DNA from: Actinoplanes sichuanensis
Lineage (GTDB): Bacteria; Actinomycetota; Actinomycetes; Mycobacteriales; Micromonosporaceae
Assembly: GCF_033097365.1 (NCBI RefSeq)
Contig: NZ_AP028461.1
Coordinates: forward strand, 11,993,501 to 12,057,500
Direction of reading: 5' to 3'
Length of the DNA: 64,000 nucleotides
Part shown: positions 50,033 through 59,384 of the stretch, piece by piece
Layout: each line of letters begins with the position of its first letter
Position numbering within the stretch: position 1 is the stretch's first letter
Notes under the pieces: generated by a model
Told to the model about the DNA's origin: nothing
The model's input: only the letters and a program-made list of their open reading frames with translations
The model's database searches: none
Program-made: the position numbers and the translations under genes

Positions 50033-51621
50033 GGCAGGCCTCCGGGTGGGGAAACGTCCTCGGCCGGTATCACGGATGCCAACCGGTCCTCGCCGGCCTG
50101 CGCCGTATTGCCGACGGGGCCGGCGACGCCGAGCAGGGTGTGCAGGCGGTGCAGCTGCTCGGGTGCGGCTAGGCGGTGGGTGGTGCTGCGCATGGCGACG
50201 TGCCCGCTGTTCAGGACGATGACCCGGTGGGCGACGGCGGTGGCCAGGGCGAGGTTCTGCTCGGCGATGAGTACGGCCAGCCCGCCGGTGGTCAGGTCGG
50301 TGAGGATGGTGGCGAGTTCGGCAATGACGGCGGGGGCGAGTCCTTCGCTGGGCTCGTCGAGAATGAGCAGCCGCGGGTTGGTGAGCAGGGCGCGGGCCAA
50401 GGCGAGCATTTGTTGTTCGCCGCCGGACAGCTGCCGGGCCTGGTGGCGGGTGCGGCCGGCCAGTGCGGGCAGCAGCGTCAGGATGCGCTCGATGGTCCAC
50501 ACGTCGCCGGGTGATGGCGGCGGCATCACCCGGCGCGAGACCGCGTGGGCGGCGGTGAGGTGCTCGGCGACGGTCAGCGGGCCGAACAGGCGGCGGCCTT
50601 GGGGGACGATGGCGAGTCCGGCGCGGGCGAGCTGGTGGGGTCGCCGGCCGGTCGGGTGGCCGAGCAGTTCGACGCGGCCGCCGTGCGCGGGCAGCAGCCC
50701 GGCGATCGTGTTGAGCAGGGTCGTCTTACCGGTGCCGTTGCGGCCGAGGACAGCCACGGCCTCTCCCTGCCGGATGTCGACATCAACGCCGGCGAGTACC
50801 GGTGCACCGTCGTGGCCGGCGCGGAGATCGCGCACCTGCAGCAGGATCGGCCCGGCCGGCGCGTCGCGGCGGCGGGCAGTGTTGGGCCGGTCGGTGGTGA
50901 GGTAGGCGTCGGCGACCTGGGTGTCGCTGCGGATCTGCTCGGGGTTGCCGGTGGCCAGGTGCTGGCCGTGGTGCAGGACGGTGACGGTGTGCGCGAGGTC
51001 CCAGATGAGGTCGAGGTTGTGGTCGACGAGCAGCACGGTCACGTCATCGTCGAGGGCGGAAATAAGGTGGGTGAGGCGGCTGATCTCGTCGGGGTCGAGT
51101 CCGGCGGACGGCTCGTCGAGCAGTAGCAGCCGGGGTCGCGTGGCCAGGGCCATGGCGAGTTCCAGCTGCCGTTGGAGGCCGTAGGGCAGCTGTCCGGCGC
51201 GGGTGGTGGCGTCACCGGTCAGGCCAGCGTCGTCGATGAGCTCGTCGACGCGGGCGTGCAAGGCGCGGCGGCGCAGCACCGTGCGGGCGGCGCGGTCGCT
51301 GGGGTGGGTGAGGGCGAGCTCGAGGTTCGCGGCGACGGCGAGCCGGCCGCAGACGGCAGGGTGCTGCCAGGTCCGGCCGATGCCGTGCCGGGCGCGGGCC
51401 GCTGGCGACAGCCGGGTGATGTCACGGCCGGCGAAGGTGATGCGTCCGCCGGTGGGACGCAGTGTCCCGGCGATGAGGTTGAGCAGGGTGGACTTTCCGG
51501 CGCCGTTGGGGCCGATGACGGCGTGCCGGCTGCCGGCGGTGACGTCGAGGTCGATGGGGTGCAGGGCGGTGAGCCCACCGAATCGGCGGCTGATGCCGTT
51601 CAGCTGCAGCAGCGTGGTCAT
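50029..51621 (-). CDS. fused branched-chain-type ABC ATPase (LivG-LivF)
   Basis: 530 residues containing two complete ABC ATPase domains. Domain 1 (LivG-like): GPNGAGKS (37-44), LLLLDEPSAGLDPDE, and a degenerate signature LPYGLQRQ in place of LS(G/Y)GQQ. Domain 2 (LivF-like, from about 265): GRNGTGKT, QLSGGEQQMLALARAL and LLILDEPSEGLAP, fully canonical. These two subunits are usually separate genes. ATG 51621 behind GGAGG. It energises uptake through LivH/LivM encoded just upstream. Confidence 0.9.
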   Translation of the reverse strand: MTTLLQLNGISRRFGGLTALHPIDLDVTAGSRHAVIGPNGAGKSTLLNLIAGTLRPTGGRITFAGRDITRLSPAARARHGIGRTWQHPAVCGRLAVAANLELALTHPSDRAARTVLRRRALHARVDELIDDAGLTGDATTRAGQLPYGLQRQLELAMALATRPRLLLLDEPSAGLDPDEISRLTHLISALDDDVTVLLVDHNLDLIWDLAHTVTVLHHGQHLATGNPEQIRSDTQVADAYLTTDRPNTARRRDAPAGPILLQVRDLRAGHDGAPVLAGVDVDIRQGEAVAVLGRNGTGKTTLLNTIAGLLPAHGGRVELLGHPTGRRPHQLARAGLAIVPQGRRLFGPLTVAEHLTAAHAVSRRVMPPPSPGDVWTIERILTLLPALAGRTRHQARQLSGGEQQMLALARALLTNPRLLILDEPSEGLAPAVIAELATILTDLTTGGLAVLIAEQNLALATAVAHRVIVLNSGHVAMRSTTHRLAAPEQLHRLHTLLGVAGPVGNTAQAGEDRLASVIPAEDVSPPGGLP

Positions 51622-52619
51622 GGGTGCCTCCGTGCGGTCCGGGCGTGCAGCCATGCGGTCACGGGGCGGCGGTAGGCGATCACCACGAACGCCGCCCCGA
51701 CCAGGGCGTGGGCGTGGCCGCCGGTCTCCGCACCGAGCAGGTCACGGATCGCGACGATGGCGACCGCGCCGGCCACCGCGCCGCGCATCGAGCCGACGCC
51801 GATGGCGGCGGCGAGCAGGGCCAGCGCCGACACGTCGAGATGCATGTCGGCCGGGGAGACGTAGTGGTTCGCCGCGATCAGGAGCGCTCCGCCGGCGCCG
51901 GCCAGCGCGCCGGCGGCGGCCCACCCGGCGAGCAGGGACCGGGTGACGTGGTGGCCGAGGGCCCGCACCCGCGCTTCGTGGTCGGCGGCGCCGTGCAGGA
52001 CGAGCGCGAGCCGGGTCCGCAGCAGCACCGCGACGGCGGCGGCGAGGCACAGGAAGCAGGCGAGCACGTACAGGTAGATGTAGCCCTCGGCGCGCAACGG
52101 GGCGGTGCCGGGCCAGACGGTGACCGGTGGGGTGTGCAGGCCGTCGTCGCCGCCGGTGACGGTGGCCCACTGGCTGGCCACGGTGCGGGCCAGCTCGCCG
52201 AGCGCGAAAGTGACCATCAGGACGGTGGTGCCTCGAGCGCGCAGCACCAGCGGCGCGGTGAGCACGGCGGCGACGGCTCCGGCACCGGCGGCGGCGAGCA
52301 GCTGCAGCGGGCCGTTGCTGAGTCCGGTGCTGGCCAGCAGCGCGGCGGTGTAGGCGCCGACGCCCAGATAGGTGGCCTGGCCCAGCGTCGGCAGTCCGGC
52401 GATCCCGGTGACGAGCTGGGCGCTCATCGCCAGGGTGGCCAGCACCAGCGCGGTGGAGGCGATGGAGACGGTGTAGGCGTCGACGGTCCAGGGCAACGCC
52501 GCGGCGGCCAGCACGACGCCGGCTAGCAGGGCCGCCGCGCGAGGGCTGGGGCGCCGGGTGCCGGGGGCCGGTGTGGTGTCGGCGGTGGGCGGACCGGTGA
52601 GTGTGGTGGGAGTCGTCAT
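51618..52619 (-). CDS. livM: ABC permease, LivM type
   Basis: 333 residues with about eight to nine membrane segments. LivM-like parts: AMSAQLVTGIAGLPTLGQATYLGVGAYTAALLAS, VLMVTFALGELARTV, and ARVRALGHHVTRSLLAGWAAAGALAGAGGALL (the EAA-like cytoplasmic loop). Start ATG 52619 and its end both overlap neighbours by 4 bp. Confidence 0.88.
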   Translation of the reverse strand: MTTPTTLTGPPTADTTPAPGTRRPSPRAAALLAGVVLAAAALPWTVDAYTVSIASTALVLATLAMSAQLVTGIAGLPTLGQATYLGVGAYTAALLASTGLSNGPLQLLAAAGAGAVAAVLTAPLVLRARGTTVLMVTFALGELARTVASQWATVTGGDDGLHTPPVTVWPGTAPLRAEGYIYLYVLACFLCLAAAVAVLLRTRLALVLHGAADHEARVRALGHHVTRSLLAGWAAAGALAGAGGALLIAANHYVSPADMHLDVSALALLAAAIGVGSMRGAVAGAVAIVAIRDLLGAETGGHAHALVGAAFVVIAYRRPVTAWLHARTARRHP

Positions 52620-53479
52620 GCGTGCACCACTGTCTGGGTACGGCTGCGGAGGGTCAGCACGGCGAGCAGGACGGCGAGCAGCGCGAACGGCGCGGTGGTG
52701 GGCGCGAGGATCACGCCCACGGTCTGGACCTGGCCGACCAGCACGGCGGCGACGAAGGCTCCGCCGATCGAGCCGGGCCCGCCAATCACGACGACGATCA
52801 GCGAGAGCACCAGGACGGTGGAGTCCACGCCGGGCGCCGGTCCGAGCAGCGGGGCACCGAGGACCCCACCGGTGACGGCGAGCGCGCCGCCCGCGCCCAT
52901 CGCCAGGGCTTGGACCCGGCGGGTGTTGACGCCGGTGGCTGCCGCCATCGCCCGGTCGGCGACGGTGGCGCGCAGGATCACGCCGTAGCGGGAGCGGGTG
53001 ACGCTCAGGTGCAGCGCCAGTGCGAGCAGGGCGGCGACGGCGATGAACACGAGCCGGTACGTCGGGTAGGCGTGGTCGGCGAGGGTGATGCTGCCATCGA
53101 GCAGGTCGGGCGGCTCGATCGGCAGCGGGGCTCCGCCGAAGCCGGTGGTGTAGGCGTCGGCGGCGAGGAACGCGATGCCGAGGGTGGCCAGGGCTTGGTC
53201 GAGGTGCCCGTGGCCGGCCAGCGGGCGCAGAGCCGCGCCGAGGGTCGTGCCGGCGGCAGTGCCGAGAACGACGCCGACGCCGAGCGCCACGGCGAGGCCG
53301 GGCAGGCCGCCGTCGCTGAACAGGTAGGCCACGTAGGCGCCGCCGAGGTAGAGGCTGCCGTGAGCGAGATTGAGCAGGTTCATCACGCCGAAGATCAGCG
53401 TGAGGCCGGTGGCGACGACGAACAGCAGCAGCCCGAAGGCCAGCCCGTCGAGGGCGGTCACCGCGGCGGTCACGCCCAT
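52616..53479 (-). CDS. livH: ABC permease, LivH type
   Basis: 287 residues, ATG 53479 behind GGGAGG. LivH-like landmarks: GLTLIFGVMNLLNLAHGSLYLGGAYVAYLF and LRATVADRAMAAATGVNTRRVQALAMGAGGALA, followed by IVVVIGGPGSIGGAFVAAVLVGQVQ. It pairs with LivM to form the transmembrane channel of a branched-chain amino acid/amide-type importer. Confidence 0.9.
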   Translation of the reverse strand: MGVTAAVTALDGLAFGLLLFVVATGLTLIFGVMNLLNLAHGSLYLGGAYVAYLFSDGGLPGLAVALGVGVVLGTAAGTTLGAALRPLAGHGHLDQALATLGIAFLAADAYTTGFGGAPLPIEPPDLLDGSITLADHAYPTYRLVFIAVAALLALALHLSVTRSRYGVILRATVADRAMAAATGVNTRRVQALAMGAGGALAVTGGVLGAPLLGPAPGVDSTVLVLSLIVVVIGGPGSIGGAFVAAVLVGQVQTVGVILAPTTAPFALLAVLLAVLTLRSRTQTVVHA

Positions 53480-53797
53480 CGCGGACCTCCCGCCTGGCCG
53501 GGCCGGCTGTCGCTGACGTGCGGCCACGGTCGGCGTCGCTGCGGGCGGTGGTGCGGGTTGTCTCCTCGAGCGCCCGGCCGGGGTCGGCTGGTGCACGAGG
53601 CAACGGCCACACCCGCGTGAGGGGGGTCGGTATCAGCCCGGAGGTGGCTGGTGTCGGCCAGAGCCCAGACCGGCCCGGACCGGGCTGCAGCGGTCGCGGT
53701 GATGCTGGCGGCATCACCCGGGGACAGCGGCGGCTGCCGCTGGTCATCGGGGTGTGGCATGGCCGTCCTCACGCGGGTGGGAAACCGTTCTCGGGGG
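53480..53797. other. 318 bp between livH and methyltransferase genes
   Basis: No gene seen. GC-rich with several short self-complementary stretches; minus-strand frames through it are shadows. An internal promoter or processing site for the Liv genes is possible. Confidence 0.35.
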
Positions 53798-54616
53798 TTA
53801 GTTCTCGGCCCGGCGGCCGGTGGTGGTGAACGTCCAGTAGCAGTAGGCGCGCGTCGCGGGGTCACGCATGGTCGCCTCCAGCACGGCGAGCTGCTGGGCG
53901 GTGAGACCCCTGGCCGCCAGGGCGTCCTGGAGTTGCTGGGCGTTGGACAGGTGCAGCAGGCAGCCAGGCTCACCGCCGGCCCACAACTGGCTGTGGACTC
54001 CGGCCCTGACGTCGCTCAGCCCGGCGGTCTCCATCGCGGACGGCACCCGCCGTGCCCAGCCGAGGTCCGCGCCGTGCGCCGTGAGCTCGGCGAGCAGCGC
54101 GTCCTGGAAGGCGTCGAACGCTTCGGCGCCTTCCGGGGTGGGGGCGTGCAGCATCCAGTCGCGGCGCTGCCCGTCCCATTCGGAGAGCACCAGCACCCCG
54201 CCGGGCGCGAGTGCGGCGACCAGCCGCCGCAGGACGGCCTCGCGTTCGGCGATGTGCAGCAGCACCAGGCGGGCGTGGATGAGGTCGTAGTGCGCCTCGG
54301 GCAGCTCCAGGGTGCGGACGTCGCCCTGTCGGACCGCGACGTTGCCGCCGCCGCGGATGTGCTGGGGGTCGGTGTCCAGGGCGGTGACGTGGCCGTCCGG
54401 CCCGACCTGGTCCGCCATCCACGCGGTGATGGTGCCGGCGCCGGCGCCGACGTCCAGGCACTTCCAGCCGGGTTCGATACCGGTCTCCGTGAGGACGGCT
54501 TCGGTGTGCTGATCGAGGATGGCGGCCAGCAGCTGCAGCTGGGCTCCGGCGTCGAAGGTGTTGCTGAAGGTGTACTGCGAGGGCGTGCCGACGGCCTCGG
54601 TGGTGGCGCTGGTCAT
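53798..54616 (-). CDS. class I SAM-dependent methyltransferase
   Basis: 272 residues, ATG 54616 behind GAGGAG. The SAM-binding motif LDVGAGAGTITAWMADQVGPDGHVTALDTD, then GDVRTLELPEAHYDLIHARLVLLH, is that of small-molecule (UbiE/menaquinone-type) methyltransferases. It lies between the LivJ-type gene (18 bp upstream) and livH, an unusual position that hints at modification of the imported compound; no substrate can be stated. Confidence 0.87.
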   Translation of the reverse strand: MTSATTEAVGTPSQYTFSNTFDAGAQLQLLAAILDQHTEAVLTETGIEPGWKCLDVGAGAGTITAWMADQVGPDGHVTALDTDPQHIRGGGNVAVRQGDVRTLELPEAHYDLIHARLVLLHIAEREAVLRRLVAALAPGGVLVLSEWDGQRRDWMLHAPTPEGAEAFDAFQDALLAELTAHGADLGWARRVPSAMETAGLSDVRAGVHSQLWAGGEPGCLLHLSNAQQLQDALAARGLTAQQLAVLEATMRDPATRAYCYWTFTTTGRRAEN

Positions 54617-54634
54617 GGGGGTTCTCCTCAAGGT

Positions 54635-55837
54635 CTATTTGCCGAGGGTGGTGAGGTCCTGCACCCGGACGTTGGCCCGGCCCCGCTCGAACTCGCTGCG
54701 GACCTGGCGCAGGTACCAGGGTTGGATGGGGGTGTGTTCGGTGCCGAACTTCCACTCGCCGCGGGGGCTGGGCAGCGCGCCGAGGTTCTTGATCGCCTCG
54801 TTGATCGAGGCTGAGGTGGGGTTGGGTCCGGCGGCGGCGATGGCCCGGTCGAGGACGAGGGCCGCGTCGTAGGCGGTGACGTTGTAGAGGTCGGGGATGG
54901 TCTTGTAGGCGGCATCGAACGCCGTCGCGAAGTCCCGGTTGGCCTGGTTGTCCAGGTCCGGGGCGTAGTTGAGCGAGGAGTAGATGCCGTCGGCGGCGCT
55001 GCCTTGGGCGGTCAGGACGGCGCCTTCGGTCAGGAACCCACCCGCGTACAGCGGCACCTTGCCCTTCAACCCCGATGTTGCGTACTGCTTGACGAAGTCG
55101 ATGGCGTTGGTGCCGCCGAAGAACGCGAAAACCGCCTTGGCGTCGGTGGCCTGGATCGCGTTGAGGTAGGGCACGAAATTGGTGGTGTTCGGGAACGGCG
55201 TGAAGGTGGCCTTGCCGCCCGGGTTGGCCAGCGTGCCGCCGCCGGCCTTGTACGCGTCGACGAACCCGGCGACCTGGTCCCAGCCGCCCTTGTAGTCCGG
55301 ACCGATCGCGTAGACCGGGCCGTCGACGTTGGTTCTGATGTAGTCGGCGATGGCCTGGCCGGCGTCACGGTTCTGCCAGGACGTGTGCCAGGTGTAGGTG
55401 AGGTCCTTGAGGGTGTCGGGTCGGCCGCCGGTCGCGATGTAGGGAATCTTCTTCTCGGTGATGACCGGGTGGACGTTCTCGACGGCGTCGGAGCTGATGG
55501 TGCCGACCACGACGTCGACGCGATCCTGGTTGACGAGCTTCTTGATCCCGTTCTGGGCGGCCTGCTTGCCGTCGGCCTCGTCGACGAAGGTGGTCGTGAT
55601 CTCGTGGCCGCCGAGTTTGCCACCGTGGGTGTCCAGATACAGCTTCCAGCCCTGAGCGAAGTCGTCGCCGACGGTCTTCAGGACCCCGGACTGGGGCCAC
55701 ATCAGGCCGATGCGGATCGGTCCGCCGGCGCGCTCTTGATCGTCGTCCAGGCTCGAGCCGGAACAGCCAGCGGCGGTCAGCACCGCCGCGACCGTGAACG
55801 CTGCGGCCAGTCGGCGAGGTATTCGTCGTCGGATCAC
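54635..55837 (-). CDS. livJ: substrate-binding lipoprotein, LivJ type
   Basis: 400 residues, GTG 55837 behind GGAGGAGAACC. Lipobox LTAAGC (Cys25) anchors it outside. The mature part is a type I periplasmic-binding fold: IRIGLMWPQSGVLKTVGDDFAQGWKLYLD, VDVVVGTISSDAVENVHPVI and NVTAYDAALVLDRAIAAAG. The ligand is uncertain; family members bind amino acids, amides, urea or aromatic acids. It starts 13 bp after the GTPase gene of the sensing module. Confidence 0.9.
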   Translation of the reverse strand: MIRRRIPRRLAAAFTVAAVLTAAGCSGSSLDDDQERAGGPIRIGLMWPQSGVLKTVGDDFAQGWKLYLDTHGGKLGGHEITTTFVDEADGKQAAQNGIKKLVNQDRVDVVVGTISSDAVENVHPVITEKKIPYIATGGRPDTLKDLTYTWHTSWQNRDAGQAIADYIRTNVDGPVYAIGPDYKGGWDQVAGFVDAYKAGGGTLANPGGKATFTPFPNTTNFVPYLNAIQATDAKAVFAFFGGTNAIDFVKQYATSGLKGKVPLYAGGFLTEGAVLTAQGSAADGIYSSLNYAPDLDNQANRDFATAFDAAYKTIPDLYNVTAYDAALVLDRAIAAAGPNPTSASINEAIKNLGALPSPRGEWKFGTEHTPIQPWYLRQVRSEFERGRANVRVQDLTTLGK

Positions 55838-55849
55838 GGTTCTCCTCCG

Positions 55850-56485
55850 TCAGGAAATCGGTAGTGCCAGCGCCGGCCGGCGGCGCCGGTCGAGGACGTG
55901 CTCGACCAGGTCGATCAGGGTCAGGCGAACGTCGTCGCGGTTGCGGGCGTCACAGGTCACCAGCGGTACGGGGTCGGGTACGCGCAGCGCTTGACGCACT
56001 TCGTCCAGGTCATAGGTGGGGGCGCCGGGGAACTGGTTGAGCGCGACGACGTACGGCAGGCGCCGCGCCTCGGCGTAGTCGACGGCGGCGAAGCAGTCCT
56101 CCAGCCGGCGGGTATCAGCGAGGACCACGGCGCCGATCGCGCCGTGGAACAGCTCGTCCCACATGAACGCGAACCGGTCCTGGCCCGGGGTGCCGAACAG
56201 GTAGAGGATCAGCGTGGGGTCGATGGTGATCCGGCCGAAGTCCATCGCCACCGTGGTCGTGGTCTTGTCCGGTACGAGCCGGGTGTCGTCGACCGCCGCA
56301 CTGGGTGCCGTCATGACTTCCTCGGTCGTGAGCGGCGTGATCTCGCTGATCGCGCCGACCAGAGTCGTCTTGCCCACGCCGAACCCACCCGCGACGATGA
56401 TCTTCGCGGAGGTCGCCCGTGGGGTGGCGTCGGCGCCGGTGGTGATGCTGGCGGCGTCACCGGTGGCGTGAGGTGGCGTGCTCAT
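55850..56485 (-). CDS. cvnD: conservon GTPase (CvnD type)
   Basis: 211 residues. The Ras-like ATP/GTP-binding fold has P-loop GGFGVGKTT, switch-like TTVAMDFGRITID, and GTPGQDRF, followed by VALNQFPGAP. These proteins act downstream of a kinase/roadblock complex at the membrane in actinomycetes. Start ATG overlaps the roadblock stop by 4 bp. Its usual partner CvnC (DUF742) is not encoded. Confidence 0.92.
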   Translation of the reverse strand: MSTPPHATGDAASITTGADATPRATSAKIIVAGGFGVGKTTLVGAISEITPLTTEEVMTAPSAAVDDTRLVPDKTTTTVAMDFGRITIDPTLILYLFGTPGQDRFAFMWDELFHGAIGAVVLADTRRLEDCFAAVDYAEARRLPYVVALNQFPGAPTYDLDEVRQALRVPDPVPLVTCDARNRDDVRLTLIDLVEHVLDRRRRPALALPIS

Positions 56486-56880
56486 GCGTGTTGCGGCTGC
56501 CGCAGGTCGGGGGTCAGGGCCGCACCGCTGCTGTTGATGAGCATGGCCATCTCGTAGGAGACCTGCCCGAGGTCGCAGTCCTTCGCGGCCAGGACGGTCA
56601 GCGACGATCCGTCACCGATCGCCATCACGATCAGGTAGCCCAGGGCCATCTCGGTGACGTTCTGTTCGACCGCGCCACCCCGCATGATCCTGGAGGCGCC
56701 GACGGTCAGCGAGGCGATGCCACTGGTGAACGCCGCCAGCTTGTCGGCGTCGTCCTTGTTCAGGTGGCGGCTGGCGGCGATCGTCAGCCCGTCGGCGGAG
56801 ACGGCCAGCGCGTGACTGATTCCGGGCACTTGGTCGCAGAGTTGGTCGAGCAGCCAGCCCCAGTTGCGTGTGGCGGTCAT
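56482..56880 (-). CDS. cvnB: roadblock/LC7 protein (CvnB type)
   Basis: 132 residues: WLLDQLCDQVPGISHALAVSADGLTIAASRHLNKDDADKLAAFTSGI at the start, then GYLIVMAIGDGSSLTVLAAKDCDLGQVSYEMA. These match the roadblock fold regulating small GTPases. Both ends overlap neighbours by 4 bp, so it is strictly coupled to the kinase and the GTPase. Confidence 0.92.
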   Translation of the reverse strand: MTATRNWGWLLDQLCDQVPGISHALAVSADGLTIAASRHLNKDDADKLAAFTSGIASLTVGASRIMRGGAVEQNVTEMALGYLIVMAIGDGSSLTVLAAKDCDLGQVSYEMAMLINSSGAALTPDLRQPQHA

Positions 56881-59384
56881 CGTGGGTTGCCTTCCGGTGT
56901 CAAGGGGACAGAGTGGAAATTGCGTCGGCCGGCCTGGCTGAGCCCGCTCTGGAACGCGTTCATCTGCCGCCGGACTTGAGCCGGCACCCGTTGCACCGGA
57001 GCCATTGGCTGTGTCACCGGTTCCGGCGCGGCCACGTCGAGCCGGCGGGGCCGGATCGGAAGCCCCGATGCGGTGATCTTTACCGGCTCGGCGGCGCCTT
57101 GCGGCCGCACGACCGGGGCTGGCCCGCGGGCCGGCGCGACCGACGGTTGCGGACTCGGCCTGGTCGGGTCGAACCACGACTGGTGCAGCCGGTCGAAGAT
57201 CACCGTCTCGGCGGGGGCCGCGGTCGCCGCGCCGTGGCCGGCCGGCAACGGCCACGGCGGCGGCTGCCGGGTCACGCCTGCGGCCGGGACCGTGGCCAGC
57301 TCCCGGGTCACTTGGTGAGCAGATGGCAGCACTCTGGCCAGGGCCGGGGCCGGTTGCTCCGGAAGCGGTGCCTCGATGTGCTCGAACAGCGCGCCGGGCA
57401 CGGTCAGATCCACCGTGGTACCGGCTTCCGGGCGCGTCCGGAAGTCGACCTTGAGGCCGTGCCGCATCGCGATGGCACCGACGACGGGCAGCCCCATCTG
57501 CTGGGTGACGCGCTCGTCGAGCCGGCGGGGATGGGCGATCCGATCGCGGGCCGCGGCAAGTTGGGCCTCGGACATGCCGATGCCCGTGTCGCTGATCTGG
57601 ACATGGAGCAGGTCACCCACATGCCGTGCGTCGACCACCACCGCGGAGTGCGGCGGCGAAAATCGGGTGGCGTTCTCGAGCAGCTCGGCAAGCAGGTGCA
57701 TCAGTTCATCGGCGACCTCACCGGAGATGTGGACACCGTGCTCGACGTCGCTGAGCTGCACCCGGGTGTAGTCCTGGATCTCCCCCAGGGCGCCGCGCAG
57801 CAGGTCCGCCAGCGGCACCCTCCCGTCGCGGGGACGTCCGCCCCGCCCACCCGCGAGGATCTGCAGGTTGAAGATGAGCCGGCGGATCAACGTCGCGGTG
57901 TGGTCCAGCGCGAACAGCTTCTCCAGCCGATCGGGGTTCATTTCCTTCTGCTCCAGCTTGTCCAGGCTGGCCATCATCGCGTCGGCGCGCCTCTGCAGAC
58001 GCCGCGACAGCGACACCAGGATCGCGCCGACCCCGGCGCGTAGTGCCGCCTGTTCACCGGCGATCTGCACAGCGGACGCGGCAACGATGTTGAAGGCGGT
58101 GGCGACCTGGGCCACCTCGTCGTCGCCGTCGACGGGGATCGGCTCGGCCGCGGTGGCGAGCAGCCGGGCGACCGCGGACGGGTCGGCGTTGTCCACGTCC
58201 AGGTGCTCCACCATGCGCGGCAGCCGGCTCGTGGCCACCTCCAGCGCGGCGGCCTGCAGCCGCGACAGCGACCCGGCGAGCGACCGGGCCACCACCAACC
58301 CGAGCAGCACGACGACCAGCAGCAATACGGTGACAACGCTCGACGAGACGATGACGGTGCGTACCTCGGCGTCGCGGTCGGCGGTGACGTCAGCCAGTAG
58401 CTGATTGTCGAGCTCGGCTTCGACCCCGTGCATCCTGCTGATCCGGGTGCCGACTGCCGCCGACCAGCCTCGCGCGTCGGTGCCCAACTCCAGGGCCGCG
58501 CCGGGCTGTGCCCTGGTGACCAGGCCCTGCAGCCGCTCTGCGGCCAGGATCTGCGGCCCGCCACCGATCCGGCTGTTGAGCAGACCTGGCCACGACGGAT
58601 CACCAAGATCAACAAAGCTCTGCAGTGCCTCGGTCGATCCGACACCCGCCGCGACGATCTCTCGGTGCACGGCGGGCGTCAACTTCTCGTTGGCCAAGGC
58701 CCGCACCGCCACCACCTGAAGCTGGCTGGTGGACTCGATCGCCGTACTCAACGCTGCCACCGACCGCAAACCGTTCGCGCTGGCCGTCGAGACACCGATC
58801 TGCCCGAGCGCCTGGCGATAGGTGAGCAAGTCGGCGATGACCGCCCGGTACGCGAAGGCGACCGTGCTGAGCACGGCGTCCGGGGACGTGGTCACCTTCT
58901 TGCGCAGCGCCGGCAGCCCGGCCAGCTCACGGTCGATACGTTTCATCACCGGCACCAGGCTGACCGGCAACTCGGTGTCTGCCCGCTCGGCGATATATGC
59001 CGCGCTCGCCGCGTCCGTGACGCTCGACTGGCGCTGGTAATCAGCCAGGGCGGCCTTGCCGCTGGCCTCGGCGAACACCAGCGCGGCGGCAGCCCGCTCC
59101 TGTTGCAGCGCCATGACCAGGTGGGCGCTGCGTCCACCGAGAGCGACGAGTGCGCGGGCTTGGCTGGCATTTGCGGCGCGGTCGGCGGCCGACATGATGC
59201 TCACCCCCGCCAATGCCCCAATTGCGAGCATCGGCAAGACCAGGATGATCGCCAGCTTGGTGCGGATACGTCTATCGCGCAGCCACCGGCGGCGAGACGA
59301 GCGGGGCACGGTGCCAGCACGCGGCGTGCCGGTCCCCACCGGGTCCGGCTGCAACGCCGACTGGCGGCGGCGTGACCACATCAC
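56877..59384 (-). CDS. cvnA: sensor histidine kinase with nitrate-sensing-like domain (CvnA type)
   Basis: 835 residues. Transmembrane helix about 45-65 (LAIILVLPMLAIGALAGVSI), an extracellular NIT-type helical domain, and a second TM at about 345-370 (VVTVLLLVVVLLGLVVARSL). Then a HAMP-like region, LDHTATLIRRLIFNLQIL (phospho-acceptor helix) and a HATPase with HLLAELLENATRFSPP and DTGIGM. The last 200 residues are proline-rich and disordered, ending near NAFQSGLSQAGRRN. It is the likely receptor for the module; the ligand is unknown. First gene of the operon. Confidence 0.92.
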   Translation of the reverse strand: MMWSRRRQSALQPDPVGTGTPRAGTVPRSSRRRWLRDRRIRTKLAIILVLPMLAIGALAGVSIMSAADRAANASQARALVALGGRSAHLVMALQQERAAAALVFAEASGKAALADYQRQSSVTDAASAAYIAERADTELPVSLVPVMKRIDRELAGLPALRKKVTTSPDAVLSTVAFAYRAVIADLLTYRQALGQIGVSTASANGLRSVAALSTAIESTSQLQVVAVRALANEKLTPAVHREIVAAGVGSTEALQSFVDLGDPSWPGLLNSRIGGGPQILAAERLQGLVTRAQPGAALELGTDARGWSAAVGTRISRMHGVEAELDNQLLADVTADRDAEVRTVIVSSSVVTVLLLVVVLLGLVVARSLAGSLSRLQAAALEVATSRLPRMVEHLDVDNADPSAVARLLATAAEPIPVDGDDEVAQVATAFNIVAASAVQIAGEQAALRAGVGAILVSLSRRLQRRADAMMASLDKLEQKEMNPDRLEKLFALDHTATLIRRLIFNLQILAGGRGGRPRDGRVPLADLLRGALGEIQDYTRVQLSDVEHGVHISGEVADELMHLLAELLENATRFSPPHSAVVVDARHVGDLLHVQISDTGIGMSEAQLAAARDRIAHPRRLDERVTQQMGLPVVGAIAMRHGLKVDFRTRPEAGTTVDLTVPGALFEHIEAPLPEQPAPALARVLPSAHQVTRELATVPAAGVTRQPPPWPLPAGHGAATAAPAETVIFDRLHQSWFDPTRPSPQPSVAPARGPAPVVRPQGAAEPVKITASGLPIRPRRLDVAAPEPVTQPMAPVQRVPAQVRRQMNAFQSGLSQAGRRNFHSVPLTPEGNPR

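Noticed and set aside
51618..53747. A 709-residue minus-strand frame through livM and livH
   Set aside because: The part beyond 52619 is a shadow of livH; livM starts at ATG 52619 with ATGA coupling.
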